42,850 bases of DNA from an uncultured Bacteroidales bacterium. Lineage in GTDB: Bacteria; Bacteroidota; Bacteroidia; Bacteroidales; P3. The position numbers were made by a program, and so were the translations under genes. Positions 16,322-25,117 of this stretch are shown piece by piece. How positions within the stretch are numbered: position 1 is the stretch's first letter; each line of letters starts with the position of its first letter. The notes below the pieces were generated by a model. It saw only the letters and a program-made list of their open reading frames with translations, was not told the DNA's origin and made no database searches. The stretch is taken from NCBI GenBank assembly GCA_947168665.1, contig CAMVMX010000022.1, forward strand, positions 1 to 42,850, written 5' to 3'.

Positions 16322-16408
16322 AGTGGTTGCTGATTGTGCGCTTGGCTACCGAATCCCCATCTATATCCCGACGACCACAGACAAAAAAGAAGGCGAGCAA
16401 TCTCGTCT

Positions 16409-16529
16409 CCAGTCTGCGGTCGTAGGAATTACCTTTTACGGATAGACAAAATGCTCGCTTACTTGCGAGCATTTGCGCATTGTCATCCGTAAAATAAACC
16501 AATGTGAAGTTTCCTACGTTTCAGACTGG
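16409..16529. repeat. 121-bp nested palindromic element
   Basis: Four concentric pairs of complementary arms: CCAGTCTG 16409-16416 with CAGACTGG 16522-16529; CGTAGGAA 16421-16428 with TTCCTACG 16511-16518; TTTTACGGAT 16434-16443 with ATCCGTAAAA 16485-16494, extended by GACAA/TTGTC; and AAATGCTCGC 16449-16458 with GCGAGCATTT 16465-16474 around a 6-base loop. Read as RNA on either strand this folds into one long interrupted hairpin. It could be a structured leader RNA, a small RNA or a miniature inverted-repeat element; no clear target-site duplication is visible. Confidence 0.8.
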
Positions 16530-16614
16530 TCGGGACAATAGCAAACGCTATGTTATTATTTAGTTTCTGTATTCTGTATCTTCTCTTATGCCATAATCAT
16601 TTGTTGAATTTCGT

Positions 16615-16637
16615 TGCAAAAATACAAATTATTTTTG
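16615..16637. promoter_or_regulatory. Possible divergent promoter pair
   Basis: GCAAAAATA at 16615-16623 is TATTTTTGC on the minus strand and would fire toward the nested palindrome and XRE gene. TATTTTTG at 16630-16637 on the + strand would fire toward the SIMPL gene. Neither has a -33 element at ideal spacing, so the call is tentative. Confidence 0.4.
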
Positions 16638-16727
16638 GATTGTGGAGGATTTTATTCTGTCGGCTGTGCAATTTTGGTGGCGGCCTTGCGTTATGGAGGG
16701 AAAAATAAACGCTAAATTTTTCAGAAT

Positions 16728-17432
16728 ATGGGAAAGAATGTTCCTTTCAAGAAAAACATGATTCAGGGCGGCAGCATTGTGCTGGCGGCCTTGGTGCTGG
16801 GCCTGTTTATGGTCTGCACGGTGAAAACATTGAAATCATACGACGACACTGTCAAGGTGCGCGGCCTTTGCGAGAAGGAGGTGCCGGCGGACCGCGTGGT
16901 GTACCGCATCAGCTATTCGGAGAAGAGCAATTCCTTGGCCGACTTGCGCAACACCATCAGCCAGAACAACAGCATAATAGTGGAGAAACTGCGTGCCGCT
17001 GGCTTCAAGGATGATGAGGTGAAGGTGGGCAACGCCAACTATGAAGACCGCTACAGCTATGCCAACGATGTGTCGCAGATTACGTTCCGCTATCAAGCCA
17101 ACCAGACGGTGACGGTCTTCTCCAAGAATCTGGATTTGGTGCGCAAGATGCAGCAAACCCTTGAGACCGACCTCGTGAACCAGAATATCCTGGCCAACAG
17201 TTGGGCGGACTACCAGTTCCTCGGTCTGAACGAAATCAAACCCGCCATGATAGCGGAGAGTCTTGAGAACGCCCGTGCCGCTGCCGACGAGTTTGCCAAG
17301 AACAGCCACAGCCGCATTGGCAAGATGCGTACCGCCTCGCAGGGCTATTTCGAGGTTGAGGACCTCGACGAGAACACCCCGCAGGTGAAGAAAGTGCGTG
17401 TGGTGACTACGGTGGAGTACTATTTGAAGTAG
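16728..17432 (+). CDS. SIMPL-domain (DUF541) membrane-anchored protein
   Basis: 234 residues with one membrane segment at about residues 14-32 and a periplasmic SIMPL domain: V-K-V-R-G-L-C-E-K-E-V-P-A-D near the start, an A-x-x-x-Y-S/E-x-Q-x-x-V region in the middle and the closing V-E-Y-Y-L-K. SIMPL proteins form oligomers in the envelope; their biochemical role is uncertain, with oxidative-stress links reported for some. It is followed after ten bases by a lipoprotein gene and then a GNAT gene, so the three form one operon. The start has an AT-rich upstream region and no Shine-Dalgarno sequence, as usual in this phylum. Confidence 0.88.
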   Translation: MGKNVPFKKNMIQGGSIVLAALVLGLFMVCTVKTLKSYDDTVKVRGLCEKEVPADRVVYRISYSEKSNSLADLRNTISQNNSIIVEKLRAAGFKDDEVKVGNANYEDRYSYANDVSQITFRYQANQTVTVFSKNLDLVRKMQQTLETDLVNQNILANSWADYQFLGLNEIKPAMIAESLENARAAADEFAKNSHSRIGKMRTASQGYFEVEDLDENTPQVKKVRVVTTVEYYLK

Positions 17433-17442
17433 GACTCCCTCG

Positions 17443-18054
17443 ATGCGCCGTTTCGTCCTTTGGGGCATCCTGTCGGCAGCGTTGTCGTTGGCGGCAGGAT
17501 GCTCGGTAATAGCCAAGGTGGCCTTCGGTATTGACGAAATTAAAGAGTACCGTGAGGACAAGGTACAATCTTTTCTCGCCGAGAGCCAGCGCCGAGTGCC
17601 TTGCAACCAGATTGTTGCCACGGCAGAGCAGCAGGACAATCTGATAAGGCTTGACTGCGACACCTCGATGATGCAGCACAGGGCTCAGCCGGTGCAGATT
17701 CTCTATTTCGATGGCGACTCGCTCATGTTCTACCACATCAATTGCTATACTCAGTCTGGGCTTCTCTGTTACGACTGGAACAATAAGGGGTCATTCGACC
17801 GTTTCCCCCCATCGCCCACGGTGGTGCCCGACTGGCATGGCCGCATGACGTTGGAGGCCTATCGGCACTGCCTTCCCGGTCTGCACTCCGAAAGTCGCTA
17901 CACGGTGCTGATATTGTGGAGCAATATGCTTCGCAAGGTGCCTGCCCAGGCGGTGAAGGCCGTTGCCGCCAATGTGAGTGGGCGCGAGGACTGCACGGTG
18001 TGGCTTGTAAATACTGACCGCTGGTGGGTGGACTATATGCACAGCAGACAATGA
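17443..18054 (+). CDS. Lipoprotein of unknown function in the SIMPL operon
   Basis: 203 residues with a type II signal peptide and lipobox L-A-A-G-C (Cys20). The mature part includes a conserved-looking V-P-C-N-Q block and a hydrophobic strand near the middle (V-Q-I-L-Y-F-D-G-D-S-L). I do not recognise the family; a thioredoxin-like arrangement of strands and helices is conceivable but no C-x-x-C motif is present. Four cysteines beyond the lipid anchor are visible. The stop overlaps the ATG of the GNAT gene (ATGA), so the two are translationally coupled. Confidence 0.78.
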   Translation: MRRFVLWGILSAALSLAAGCSVIAKVAFGIDEIKEYREDKVQSFLAESQRRVPCNQIVATAEQQDNLIRLDCDTSMMQHRAQPVQILYFDGDSLMFYHINCYTQSGLLCYDWNNKGSFDRFPPSPTVVPDWHGRMTLEAYRHCLPGLHSESRYTVLILWSNMLRKVPAQAVKAVAANVSGREDCTVWLVNTDRWWVDYMHSRQ

Positions 18055-18575
18055 TTGAGACAGAAGCATATCGTTTCGTTTTCAAGCCGATGGGGATGGC
18101 TCAGATGGGGCAGGTGAGAGCCTTGGAGCGGGAAGCTCTGGCCCACCTGGAACGCCCAGACCTGCTGCGCCGCAACACCGAGCAGATGTGGCGCGAGTGT
18201 CTTCAGCCTCCACACCTCTGTCTTGGAGCCTGGGTAGGGGAGGAGTTGGCCGGTTTTGGGGTACTGTATGTGCCAGAAAGGGGAGGAGTCGAAGACCTTT
18301 CCCATAGCCTGACCCGTGTGGATGGCAGGCAGTGTGCGTCGGCAAACTTCAAGATATGCATAGTCCGCCCATGCTGGCGTGGGCATCATCTCCAGGTGCA
18401 GCTTGGCCAGCGGCTGGCAGCCGAAGCCAAGGCCCGGGGCATCGGACTGTTGTGTGCCACCGCCTCGCCTCACAACTCGGCCAGTGTCAAGGGCCTTCTT
18501 CGCTTGGGCTATTGCGAGGATTCACAGGTGGAGAAATATGGCTTTGAGCGAACTCTTTTTTACAGAATCAATTAA
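18051..18575 (+). CDS. GNAT-family N-acetyltransferase
   Basis: 174 residues with a GNAT fold pattern: an N-terminal strand and helices, L-C-L-G-A-W-V-G-E-E-L-A-G-F-G-V-L as the central strands, then I-C-I-V-R-P-C-W-R-G-H-H-L-Q as the acetyl-CoA-binding motif A region and C-A-T-A-S-P-H-N-S-A-S-V-K-G-L-L-R-L-G-Y as the motif B helix-strand. The glycine-rich Q/R-x-x-G-x-G/A loop is reduced to R-G-H-H-L, so activity is not certain. ATG 18051 overlaps the preceding stop. Acceptor substrate unknown; last gene of the three-gene operon. Confidence 0.82.
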   Translation: MIETEAYRFVFKPMGMAQMGQVRALEREALAHLERPDLLRRNTEQMWRECLQPPHLCLGAWVGEELAGFGVLYVPERGGVEDLSHSLTRVDGRQCASANFKICIVRPCWRGHHLQVQLGQRLAAEAKARGIGLLCATASPHNSASVKGLLRLGYCEDSQVEKYGFERTLFYRIN

Positions 18576-18581
18576 AATGAT

Positions 18582-18631
18582 TATCTTTGCAACGTCAAAG
18601 GTTTCTGAAAGGTGAGCTTTCGGAACGACGT
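18582..18631 (+). promoter_or_regulatory. Promoter and start-site dyad of the metal-efflux operon
   Basis: The -7 box TATCTTTGC is at 18582-18590; the -33 region is T-rich without a clear TTG. Right after it lies a dyad: ACGTC 18592-18596 with GACGT 18627-18631, and a 9-bp inner stem (18603-18611 with 18617-18625, one G-T pair). It covers the expected transcription start, so it could be an operator for a metal-sensing repressor or a hairpin in the mRNA leader. Confidence 0.6.
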
Positions 18632-18643
18632 AAAGTGAAATAG

Positions 18644-19087
18644 ATGAAACATTTGGTGGCAAAAATCATGGTCATGTTAGCATGTGCGATTATCATGCTC
18701 CATGCCGTTGTGCCCCACCATCACCATGACTGCTGCGATGCCAAAGGGCTCACTTTCGAGACAGAGATTGACTGCCATTGCGACAGCGACCACCACCATC
18801 ATCCCGGTTGCAATCATCACTCCCATCACCCCTTTGATATCTGCCTCTTGCAGGACATGCTCTCGCATCTGGTGATTTCCACCAGCGACGACCATCACAC
18901 CGTGGCAGCCATTATCAAGGCAGAGTCCAACACTTTCGTCTTTTGGGCAATACCGGGACTCTATCTGGAACTTCAAAATCCTGTCCGTCCTATCCGACAA
19001 GTGTGGGGGGCCACTGGGCCAATCCCGCTTGTTTCGGTATCCGTCCCGGATGCCAATGGCCTCAGGGCCCCTCCCGCTTTTGTTTGA
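18644..19087 (+). CDS. Histidine-rich exported protein at the head of the metal-efflux operon
   Basis: 147 residues. A hydrophobic N-terminal segment (residues about 5-24) looks like a signal peptide or anchor. It is followed by dense metal-ligand clusters: P-H-H-H-H-D-C-C, C-H-C-D-S-D-H-H-H-H-P-G-C and H-H-S-H-H, all within residues 25-65. The C-terminal half is ordinary in composition. Similar small His-rich proteins (I recall a DUF6769-type family) precede RND metal pumps in Bacteroidota. I infer periplasmic binding or sensing of Zn, Co, Ni, Cd or Cu for hand-over to the pump. The gene directly follows the operon promoter and precedes the adaptor gene by 134 bases. Confidence 0.8.
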   Translation: MKHLVAKIMVMLACAIIMLHAVVPHHHHDCCDAKGLTFETEIDCHCDSDHHHHPGCNHHSHHPFDICLLQDMLSHLVISTSDDHHTVAAIIKAESNTFVFWAIPGLYLELQNPVRPIRQVWGATGPIPLVSVSVPDANGLRAPPAFV

Positions 19088-19221
19088 CTGGCTACCGAAT
19101 GTGTGGTTAGTGGATTGTGATTAGCGGATTGGCAAATCACACTTCTCCCGTTCCCACATTCTCAAATCAGCGTGTCCTCACGCATCCTTTTATTTACCAA
19201 CCTAAAATCATTTTAGCTACA

Positions 19222-20739
19222 ATGAAGAAGATAGCCATTTTATTGTCGATGGCATTCGCTCTTGGCATGGTTTGCTCATGCAACCATGCGGGGGAAGAAC
19301 ATGCCGACGAACATGAGCATCACCATGATGCCGAACAATATACAGCCTATGGGGCGGAATATGAACTCTTTGCCGAGGCCGAGCCTTTTGTCGTGGGACA
19401 AGAGTCAAAGGTTGCGGCGCACCTCACACGCCTCTCCAATTTCAAACCCCTCGACTCCACGCAGGTAAAAATCAGCCTCGTCGTTGGCGGCGAGACCATT
19501 ACCCAGACTATTGACAACCCTGTGCAGCCGGGAATATATAAATGCACTTTCACGCCCACCAAGGCTGGCTGTGGCCAGTTGAGAGTGGAGATTATGCAGC
19601 CCGGCGGGGTCTCTGTGGTATGCCATCCCCATGTACATGTGGTTGCCGACCATGAAGCCCTGCATGAGCATGAACACGACCACCATCATGCCCACGCTCC
19701 GTCCAACGCCATCACCTTCACCAAAGAGCAGAGCTGGAAGATTGCTTTTGCCACCGACACACTTCGCCTCCAGCCCTTCGGCAGTGTCATCAAAACCGCT
19801 GCCCAGGTGCTGCCCTCGCAGGGCGATGAGCGCGAGGCCTCGGCAACGGCTTCGGGCGTTGTCGTATTCACCAATCCCAATCTCGTCGAGGGGACACCTG
19901 TCAAGGCTGGCCAGCAACTTTTCGTCATCGAAAGTCACGGCATGGCCGACAACAACATGAGCGTCCGTTTGCAGGAGGCCACAGCCAACTACACCGTTGC
20001 CAAAGCCGAATACGAGCGCAAGCAGCAGCTGGCCGCCGACAAGATTGTGTCGCAGTCGGAACTGCAGCGGGCCAAAGCCAGATATGAGACAGCCAAAGCC
20101 GCCTACGACAACCTGAAGGGGAACTTCTCGCAGAAGGGAGCCGTGGTGCGTGCCCCAATCAGTGGTTACGTCCAGCGCATCCAAGTCACCAACGGCGGCT
20201 ATGTGGAAGCGGGCAGCCCCGTAGTCACTGTGTCGCAAAATCGCGACCTGTTTGTCCGTGCCGAGGTGCAGCCCCGTTACTACAACCAGCTCAATAGCAT
20301 CGAAGGTGTCAACCTCCTTGTTCCCGGCGACGACCACATCTATACATTGTCCGAACTGAACGGCAGTCTTGTCTCATTTGCCAAGACTACAGATCTCGAC
20401 TGCCCCTTGGTGCCGGTCACCTTCCGTGTGCGCAACCAGGGCAACCTGCTCAGCGGCAGTTTCGTCACGCTTTATATCACCACCCGTTCCGACCGTCAGG
20501 CACTTGCCATCCCCAATACGGGCATTGTGGAGGAAATGGGCAACTATTTCGTCTTCGTCCAGCTCACTCCCGAATCGTTCGAGAAACGGTTAGTGACCCT
20601 CGGCGCCACCGATGGTCGCTCCACCGAGATTCTCTCAGGTGTCAAGGCTGGCGAGCGTGTCGTGACTCGTGGTGCCTCAATGGTCCGTCTGGCACAGAGC
20701 GGAGCTGCTCTCGACCCTCATGCCGGTCACGTCCACTAA
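19222..20739 (+). CDS. Periplasmic adaptor subunit of a heavy-metal RND efflux system (CzcB/CusB family)
   Basis: 505-residue lipoprotein (lipobox V-C-S-C, Cys20) anchored to the inner membrane on the periplasmic side. Two His-rich stretches are visible: H-A-D-E-H-E-H-H-H-D right after the lipid anchor and H-E-H-E-H-D-H-H-H-A-H-A at about residues 154-165, which could bind metal. Between them is an Ig-like domain. Then come the barrel-sandwich halves (G-V-V-V-F-T-N-P-N-L-V-E-G and A-P-I-S-G-Y-V-Q-R-I) flanking a helical hairpin, followed by beta-barrel and membrane-proximal domains ending in a final H-A-G-H-V-H. ATG 19222 is chosen because it begins the signal peptide; the frame from 19117 adds a non-signal leader. 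Confidence 0.93.
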   Translation: MKKIAILLSMAFALGMVCSCNHAGEEHADEHEHHHDAEQYTAYGAEYELFAEAEPFVVGQESKVAAHLTRLSNFKPLDSTQVKISLVVGGETITQTIDNPVQPGIYKCTFTPTKAGCGQLRVEIMQPGGVSVVCHPHVHVVADHEALHEHEHDHHHAHAPSNAITFTKEQSWKIAFATDTLRLQPFGSVIKTAAQVLPSQGDEREASATASGVVVFTNPNLVEGTPVKAGQQLFVIESHGMADNNMSVRLQEATANYTVAKAEYERKQQLAADKIVSQSELQRAKARYETAKAAYDNLKGNFSQKGAVVRAPISGYVQRIQVTNGGYVEAGSPVVTVSQNRDLFVRAEVQPRYYNQLNSIEGVNLLVPGDDHIYTLSELNGSLVSFAKTTDLDCPLVPVTFRVRNQGNLLSGSFVTLYITTRSDRQALAIPNTGIVEEMGNYFVFVQLTPESFEKRLVTLGATDGRSTEILSGVKAGERVVTRGASMVRLAQSGAALDPHAGHVH

Positions 20740-20750
20740 ACCTTAATGCC

Positions 20751-21950
20751 ATGTCCGTTATGAAAAAGTTAGTCCTTTTACCAATCATAGTCCTTTCCAT
20801 GGTGTTGTTCCCCATCGCTCTTGTGGCGCAACCCCATTATGCCAAAGTGTTGAAGGATTTGGAGGCCAACAACCTCACCCTTCTTGCTGCTGCCAAACAG
20901 GCCGAAGCCCAGCAAGCTGCCGCCCATGTGGGTCTGCTGCTTGACGACCCCGATGTCGAAGCCGCCTACTATTGGGGCGACCCTGCCGACATGGGCATTC
21001 GTTGGGACATCAGTGTATCCCAGTCGTTCCAGATGCCTTCTGTTCTTGTGCGTCGTGCACGGTTGCGCAACCTTCAGGAGAATGCCGCCCATCTCGACTA
21101 TCAGGCTCTTCGTTACTCCACCCTGTTAGAGACTCAGCAACTCTGTGCCGACCTGATATACTATCGCAACATGGTTGCCATCTACAACCGTCGTCATGCT
21201 GCTGCCGTCCGGCTTGCCGACCTCTACCGCCGCCGTTACGAGACAGGCGACTGCTCCATACTTGAATACAACCGGGCCCAGATGAACCTTGCCGACATTC
21301 AGAACAAGTCAACATTGGCCAATCTCGACCTTGACCATGCCATGCACGACCTCAGCCACCTGATGAACATGGATGACTACTCCTTCCTTCAGATGGCTTA
21401 CGACTCGGTATGGTCCGAGCCCAGTTTCGAAACGTGGTATGAGCAGTTCGAAATGCGCAATCCCACACTCCGTCAGCTGGACAATCAACTGGCCATCAGC
21501 CAGCAGCAGGAGCAACTCAGTCGTGCCCAATGGCTGCCACAGGTGTCCTTGGGCTATGCCGCCGAGAATGTGGTGGGCAGCACCTGGCGTGGAGCAACCG
21601 TGGGGCTTACGTTCCCCCTGTGGAGCCAGCAGCGGGCCGTCCGCTCTGCCAAGTTGCAGACTGCGGCCTCCCAGGCGGCTCTCGATGCCAAACGGACCGA
21701 GTTTTTTGCTGAGCTCCATTGCATGTACCACCGCCACGAGGCGCTGATTCACGACCTCCAGAATCTCAAAGCTGCCTTCCGGCAGAGCAACAGTGTATCC
21801 CTGCTCGACAGGGCGTTGGAAGCCGGCGAAATCGGACTGGAGCAATACCTCCAGCAAGTCAACTACTACAACGAGGTAGAGATTGAGATTTGGAACACTG
21901 CGCGCCAGTTGGAGCAACTGCACCTGATTCTTTATTCCATTGAACTATAG
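20751..21950 (+). CDS. TolC-like outer-membrane channel of the metal efflux system (CzcC/CusC family)
   Basis: 399 residues with a signal peptide ending A-L-V-A-Q (start 20751 or the ATG at 20760). The mature protein has the repeated long-helix organisation of outer-membrane efflux proteins in two halves, with alternating Gln/Glu/Ala/Leu heptads and a conserved R-Y-E-T-G-D-C-S-I-L-E-Y-N-R-A-Q in the first half and E-A-G-E-I-G-L-E-Q-Y-L-Q-Q in the second. It forms the exit duct for metal ions pumped by the RND protein. It lies 11 bases after the adaptor gene and 32 bases before the pump gene. Confidence 0.92.
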   Translation: MSVMKKLVLLPIIVLSMVLFPIALVAQPHYAKVLKDLEANNLTLLAAAKQAEAQQAAAHVGLLLDDPDVEAAYYWGDPADMGIRWDISVSQSFQMPSVLVRRARLRNLQENAAHLDYQALRYSTLLETQQLCADLIYYRNMVAIYNRRHAAAVRLADLYRRRYETGDCSILEYNRAQMNLADIQNKSTLANLDLDHAMHDLSHLMNMDDYSFLQMAYDSVWSEPSFETWYEQFEMRNPTLRQLDNQLAISQQQEQLSRAQWLPQVSLGYAAENVVGSTWRGATVGLTFPLWSQQRAVRSAKLQTAASQAALDAKRTEFFAELHCMYHRHEALIHDLQNLKAAFRQSNSVSLLDRALEAGEIGLEQYLQQVNYYNEVEIEIWNTARQLEQLHLILYSIEL

Positions 21951-21982
21951 TATCACATAACCTTTGCTAACATTTACGACTA

Positions 21983-24900
21983 ATGCTCAACAAAATCATA
22001 CAATTCAGCTTAGACCACAAACTCTTCATCCTTGTGGCGGCCGTCCTGCTGACGGTTGCCGGATTGTGGTCGGCCAACCGTACTGACATCGACGTCTTCC
22101 CCGACCTCACCGCTCCGCAGGTGGTGGTTATGACCGATGCCCACGGCATGGCTTCCGAAGAGGTGGAGCGCCTCGTCACCTTCCCCATCGAAACGGCTGT
22201 CAACGGTGCCACCAATGTGCGCCGGGTTCGTTCGACATCTATGGCCGGCGCCAGTTTCGTTTTTGTCGAATTCGACTGGGGCATGGATGTCTTCCGTGCC
22301 CGGCAGATAGTCAGCGAGAAGATGACCACCCTCGCCGAACAACTTCCTGAAGGCATCACCCCTGTTTTGGCCCCCCAAAGCAGCGTGATGGGTGAAATCC
22401 TCTTTGTCGCTCTTCAAATCGACGACTCTGTGCAAACATCCAATCCTACTTCGCAACAGGAACTCCGCACCCTCGCCGAATGGGTTGTCAAACCTGCCAT
22501 TCTCGGCACGGGTGGTGTCTCGCAAGTCACCATCATCGGTGGCGATTATAAGCAGTATCAGATTCTTGCCGACCCCATCCGCATGCAGGCCTATGGTGTC
22601 ACCATGGCCGACATCGAGGCCGTGGGCAGCAGCATCAGTACCAACTCCACGGGTGGCGTAATCCGCGACTTTGGCAACGAGTACGCTCTCCGTGGCATGG
22701 GCCGCACATGCGATGTCGACGAATTGGGTGCCTCCCTTGTCACCATGCACCAAGGCCACCCCGTCCGTCTCAGCGACGTGGCCGAGGTGCGCGTGGGCAA
22801 CGCCCCCAAGATGGGCTACGCCTCCTGCAACGCCAAGCCCGCCATCATCCTTTCCATCTCCAAGCAACCCAACATCAATACCCTCCGTGTCACCGAGAAC
22901 ATCGAGGCCAACCTCCAGAACATTGCCAAGACCCTCCCGGCCGATGTCAAGATGAACACCCACATCTTCCGCCAGGCCGACTTCATCGAGTCCTCAGTGG
23001 GCAATGTCGGCAAGGCGTTGCTCGAAGGTGCCATCTTTGTTGTGATTGTGCTTTTCCTCTTCCTTGGCAGTTTCCGCACCACGCTCATCTCCATCATCTC
23101 CATTCCCCTTTCCCTTTTGGGCACCGTGCTGTGTCTCTATCTGCTGGGCTATGAAATCAACACCATGACACTGGGCGGCATGTGCATCGCCATCGGCTCA
23201 CTGGTGGACGACGCCATTATCGATGTGGAGAATGTCTATAAGCGGCTTCGCCAGAACCACCGCCTTCCTGTCGGGCAGCGCGACTCGGCTTACAACGTCG
23301 TCTTCCGTGGCTCGTCCGAGATTCGCAGCTCCATCATCCATGCCACATTCATCGTCATGATAACCTTCGTCCCCCTTTTCTTCCTCGACGGACTCGAAGG
23401 CCGCATGCTCAAACCGTTAGGCATCGCCTACCTCATTGCCCTCTTCATGTCCCTCCTGGTGGCCATGACCGTCACGCCGCTTCTTTGCAAACTGCTCCTT
23501 TCCAACGAGGCCTACCTCAACCGCCGCGAGAAAGACAGCTGGCTGGCCACATGGCTTTCCCGTGGCTACCGCCGCATGCTCCAATGGGCATTTGGCCACC
23601 GCCGTCCCGTCATCTTCACCACCGTGGCGCTGCTGCTTGTGTCCGTCGGGCTCATGTTCACCGTGGGGCGTGATTTCCTGCCTCCCTTCAACGAGGGCTC
23701 ACTCACCATCGCTGCGGTTGCCAAACCGGGCATCTCGTTGGAGGAGAGCAATAAATTGGGAGTTATACTGGAGAAGGAACTCCTTGCCATCCCCGAAGTC
23801 ACGTCCACCTCGCGCCGCACTGGCCGTGGCGAGCTGGACGAACACTCTCAAGCCACCAATGGTGCAGAAATAGATGTCAACTTCCAACTCTCCGACAGAA
23901 GTAAGGAGGAATTCATGACCGACGTGCGCAATCGGCTGGCCTCCATCCCCGGAGTCGTCACCAGCGTGGGTCAACCCCTGGGCCACCGCATTGACCACAT
24001 GGTCAGCGGCACCCAGGCGACCATTGCCATCAAGATTTTCGGTACCGACCTCAGCCAACTGTACATGTTGGGAAATCAAATCAAAGGAGCCGTTGCGGAC
24101 ATAGACGGCCTCGTGGACGTCAACGTCGAGCAGCAAACCGAAACCCCGCAACTCCAAGTGCGTGCCAACCGGGCCATGCTTGCCCAATACGGCATCACCA
24201 TGGAACAGTTCAACCGCTTTGTGGCCACCGCATTCAATGGCGAGAAAATCGGCGATGTGTACGAAGGGCAGCGCAGTTTCGACCTTGTTCTCAAACAGCG
24301 ATTCCCGGCCGACACCCTCACCATCGAGGATGTCAAAGACGCCCTCATCGACACCTACAACGGGGGCAAAGTGCCGCTCGGGGTGGTGGCCGACGTAGTC
24401 TCGGTGGGTGGTCCCAACACCATCTCGCGCGAGAATGTGCAGCGCAAACTCGTCGTTTCCGCCAACGTCAGCGGCCGCGACGCCATCGGAGTTGTGGAGG
24501 ATATCCAAAAGACCGTCGACAGCAAGATACATCTGCCCGAAGGCTACCGCATAGAATATGGGGGCCAGTTCGAGAGCGCCAAAAGCGCAACCCGCACCCT
24601 TATCCTCGTCTTCATCGTAGCCCTCGCCATCATCTACCTCCTGCTCTACACCGAGTTCAAGAGCCTCACCCTCTCGCTCATCGTCCTCCTCAACCTGCCG
24701 CTGGCCCTCATCGGCGGAGTGCTGGCCATCAAACTGGGCGCCAACACGCTCAGCACCCCCGCCCTCATCGGCTTCATCACCCTCTTCGGCATTGCCACGC
24801 GCAATGGCATCCTGCTTGTGTCGCGTTTTCAGGCACTCTTTTCCCAGAAGGGAGCGTCGGTCCTCTCGGCCCGCGACCTCATCATGCAGGGTTCGATGGA

Positions 24901-25117
24901 CCGCTTCAACCCCATCCTCATGACCGCCCTCACCACCGCCCTCTCGCTTGTGCCCATGATACTCACCGCCGACCACCCCGGCAACGAGATTCAGGCCCCT
25001 ATGGCAGTGGTAGTCCTCGGCGGACTGGTAACATCCACGCTGCTCAATATCATAGTGGTGCCTATCGTTTTTGAATGGTACCAAAACTGGCAGTCCAAAC
25101 AACTTGCAAAACGATGA
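21983..25117 (+). CDS. CzcA/CusA-family heavy-metal efflux RND pump
   Basis: 1,044-residue proton-driven inner-membrane antiporter. The usual twelve membrane segments are arranged as 1, large periplasmic loop, 2-6, repeated. Residues D-I-D-V-F-P-D-L-T-A-P-Q-V after segment 1 and the segment-4 signature A-I-G-S-L-V-D-D-A-I-I-D-V-E-N (Asp409, Asp410, Asp414, Glu416) identify the heavy-metal branch. The double Asp is unlike the D-G-A form of classical Czc and the D-A-A form of Cus, so the metal is not assigned. Methionines in the pore loops are few, which argues mildly against copper/silver. The last bases overlap the Nudix gene (ATGA). Confidence 0.96.
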   Translation: MLNKIIQFSLDHKLFILVAAVLLTVAGLWSANRTDIDVFPDLTAPQVVVMTDAHGMASEEVERLVTFPIETAVNGATNVRRVRSTSMAGASFVFVEFDWGMDVFRARQIVSEKMTTLAEQLPEGITPVLAPQSSVMGEILFVALQIDDSVQTSNPTSQQELRTLAEWVVKPAILGTGGVSQVTIIGGDYKQYQILADPIRMQAYGVTMADIEAVGSSISTNSTGGVIRDFGNEYALRGMGRTCDVDELGASLVTMHQGHPVRLSDVAEVRVGNAPKMGYASCNAKPAIILSISKQPNINTLRVTENIEANLQNIAKTLPADVKMNTHIFRQADFIESSVGNVGKALLEGAIFVVIVLFLFLGSFRTTLISIISIPLSLLGTVLCLYLLGYEINTMTLGGMCIAIGSLVDDAIIDVENVYKRLRQNHRLPVGQRDSAYNVVFRGSSEIRSSIIHATFIVMITFVPLFFLDGLEGRMLKPLGIAYLIALFMSLLVAMTVTPLLCKLLLSNEAYLNRREKDSWLATWLSRGYRRMLQWAFGHRRPVIFTTVALLLVSVGLMFTVGRDFLPPFNEGSLTIAAVAKPGISLEESNKLGVILEKELLAIPEVTSTSRRTGRGELDEHSQATNGAEIDVNFQLSDRSKEEFMTDVRNRLASIPGVVTSVGQPLGHRIDHMVSGTQATIAIKIFGTDLSQLYMLGNQIKGAVADIDGLVDVNVEQQTETPQLQVRANRAMLAQYGITMEQFNRFVATAFNGEKIGDVYEGQRSFDLVLKQRFPADTLTIEDVKDALIDTYNGGKVPLGVVADVVSVGGPNTISRENVQRKLVVSANVSGRDAIGVVEDIQKTVDSKIHLPEGYRIEYGGQFESAKSATRTLILVFIVALAIIYLLLYTEFKSLTLSLIVLLNLPLALIGGVLAIKLGANTLSTPALIGFITLFGIATRNGILLVSRFQALFSQKGASVLSARDLIMQGSMDRFNPILMTALTTALSLVPMILTADHPGNEIQAPMAVVVLGGLVTSTLLNIIVVPIVFEWYQNWQSKQLAKR

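Larger units (their letters stand above)
16322..16727. other. 406-bp region between the XRE gene and the SIMPL gene
   Basis: No credible gene; a minus-strand 129-codon frame (16113-16502) is out of frame with the XRE gene and lacks any recognisable domain. The region contains the 121-bp nested palindrome and a pair of back-to-back -7 boxes. Confidence 0.6.

Noticed and set aside
16113..16502. Minus-strand 129-codon frame upstream of and overlapping the XRE gene
   Set aside because: Out of frame with the HTH, runs through the nested palindrome and becomes His/Arg/Pro-rich nonsense.
16341..19100. Shared 12-base string TGGCTACCGAAT near 16345 and 19088
   Set aside because: Short match without flanking similarity; best explained by chance.
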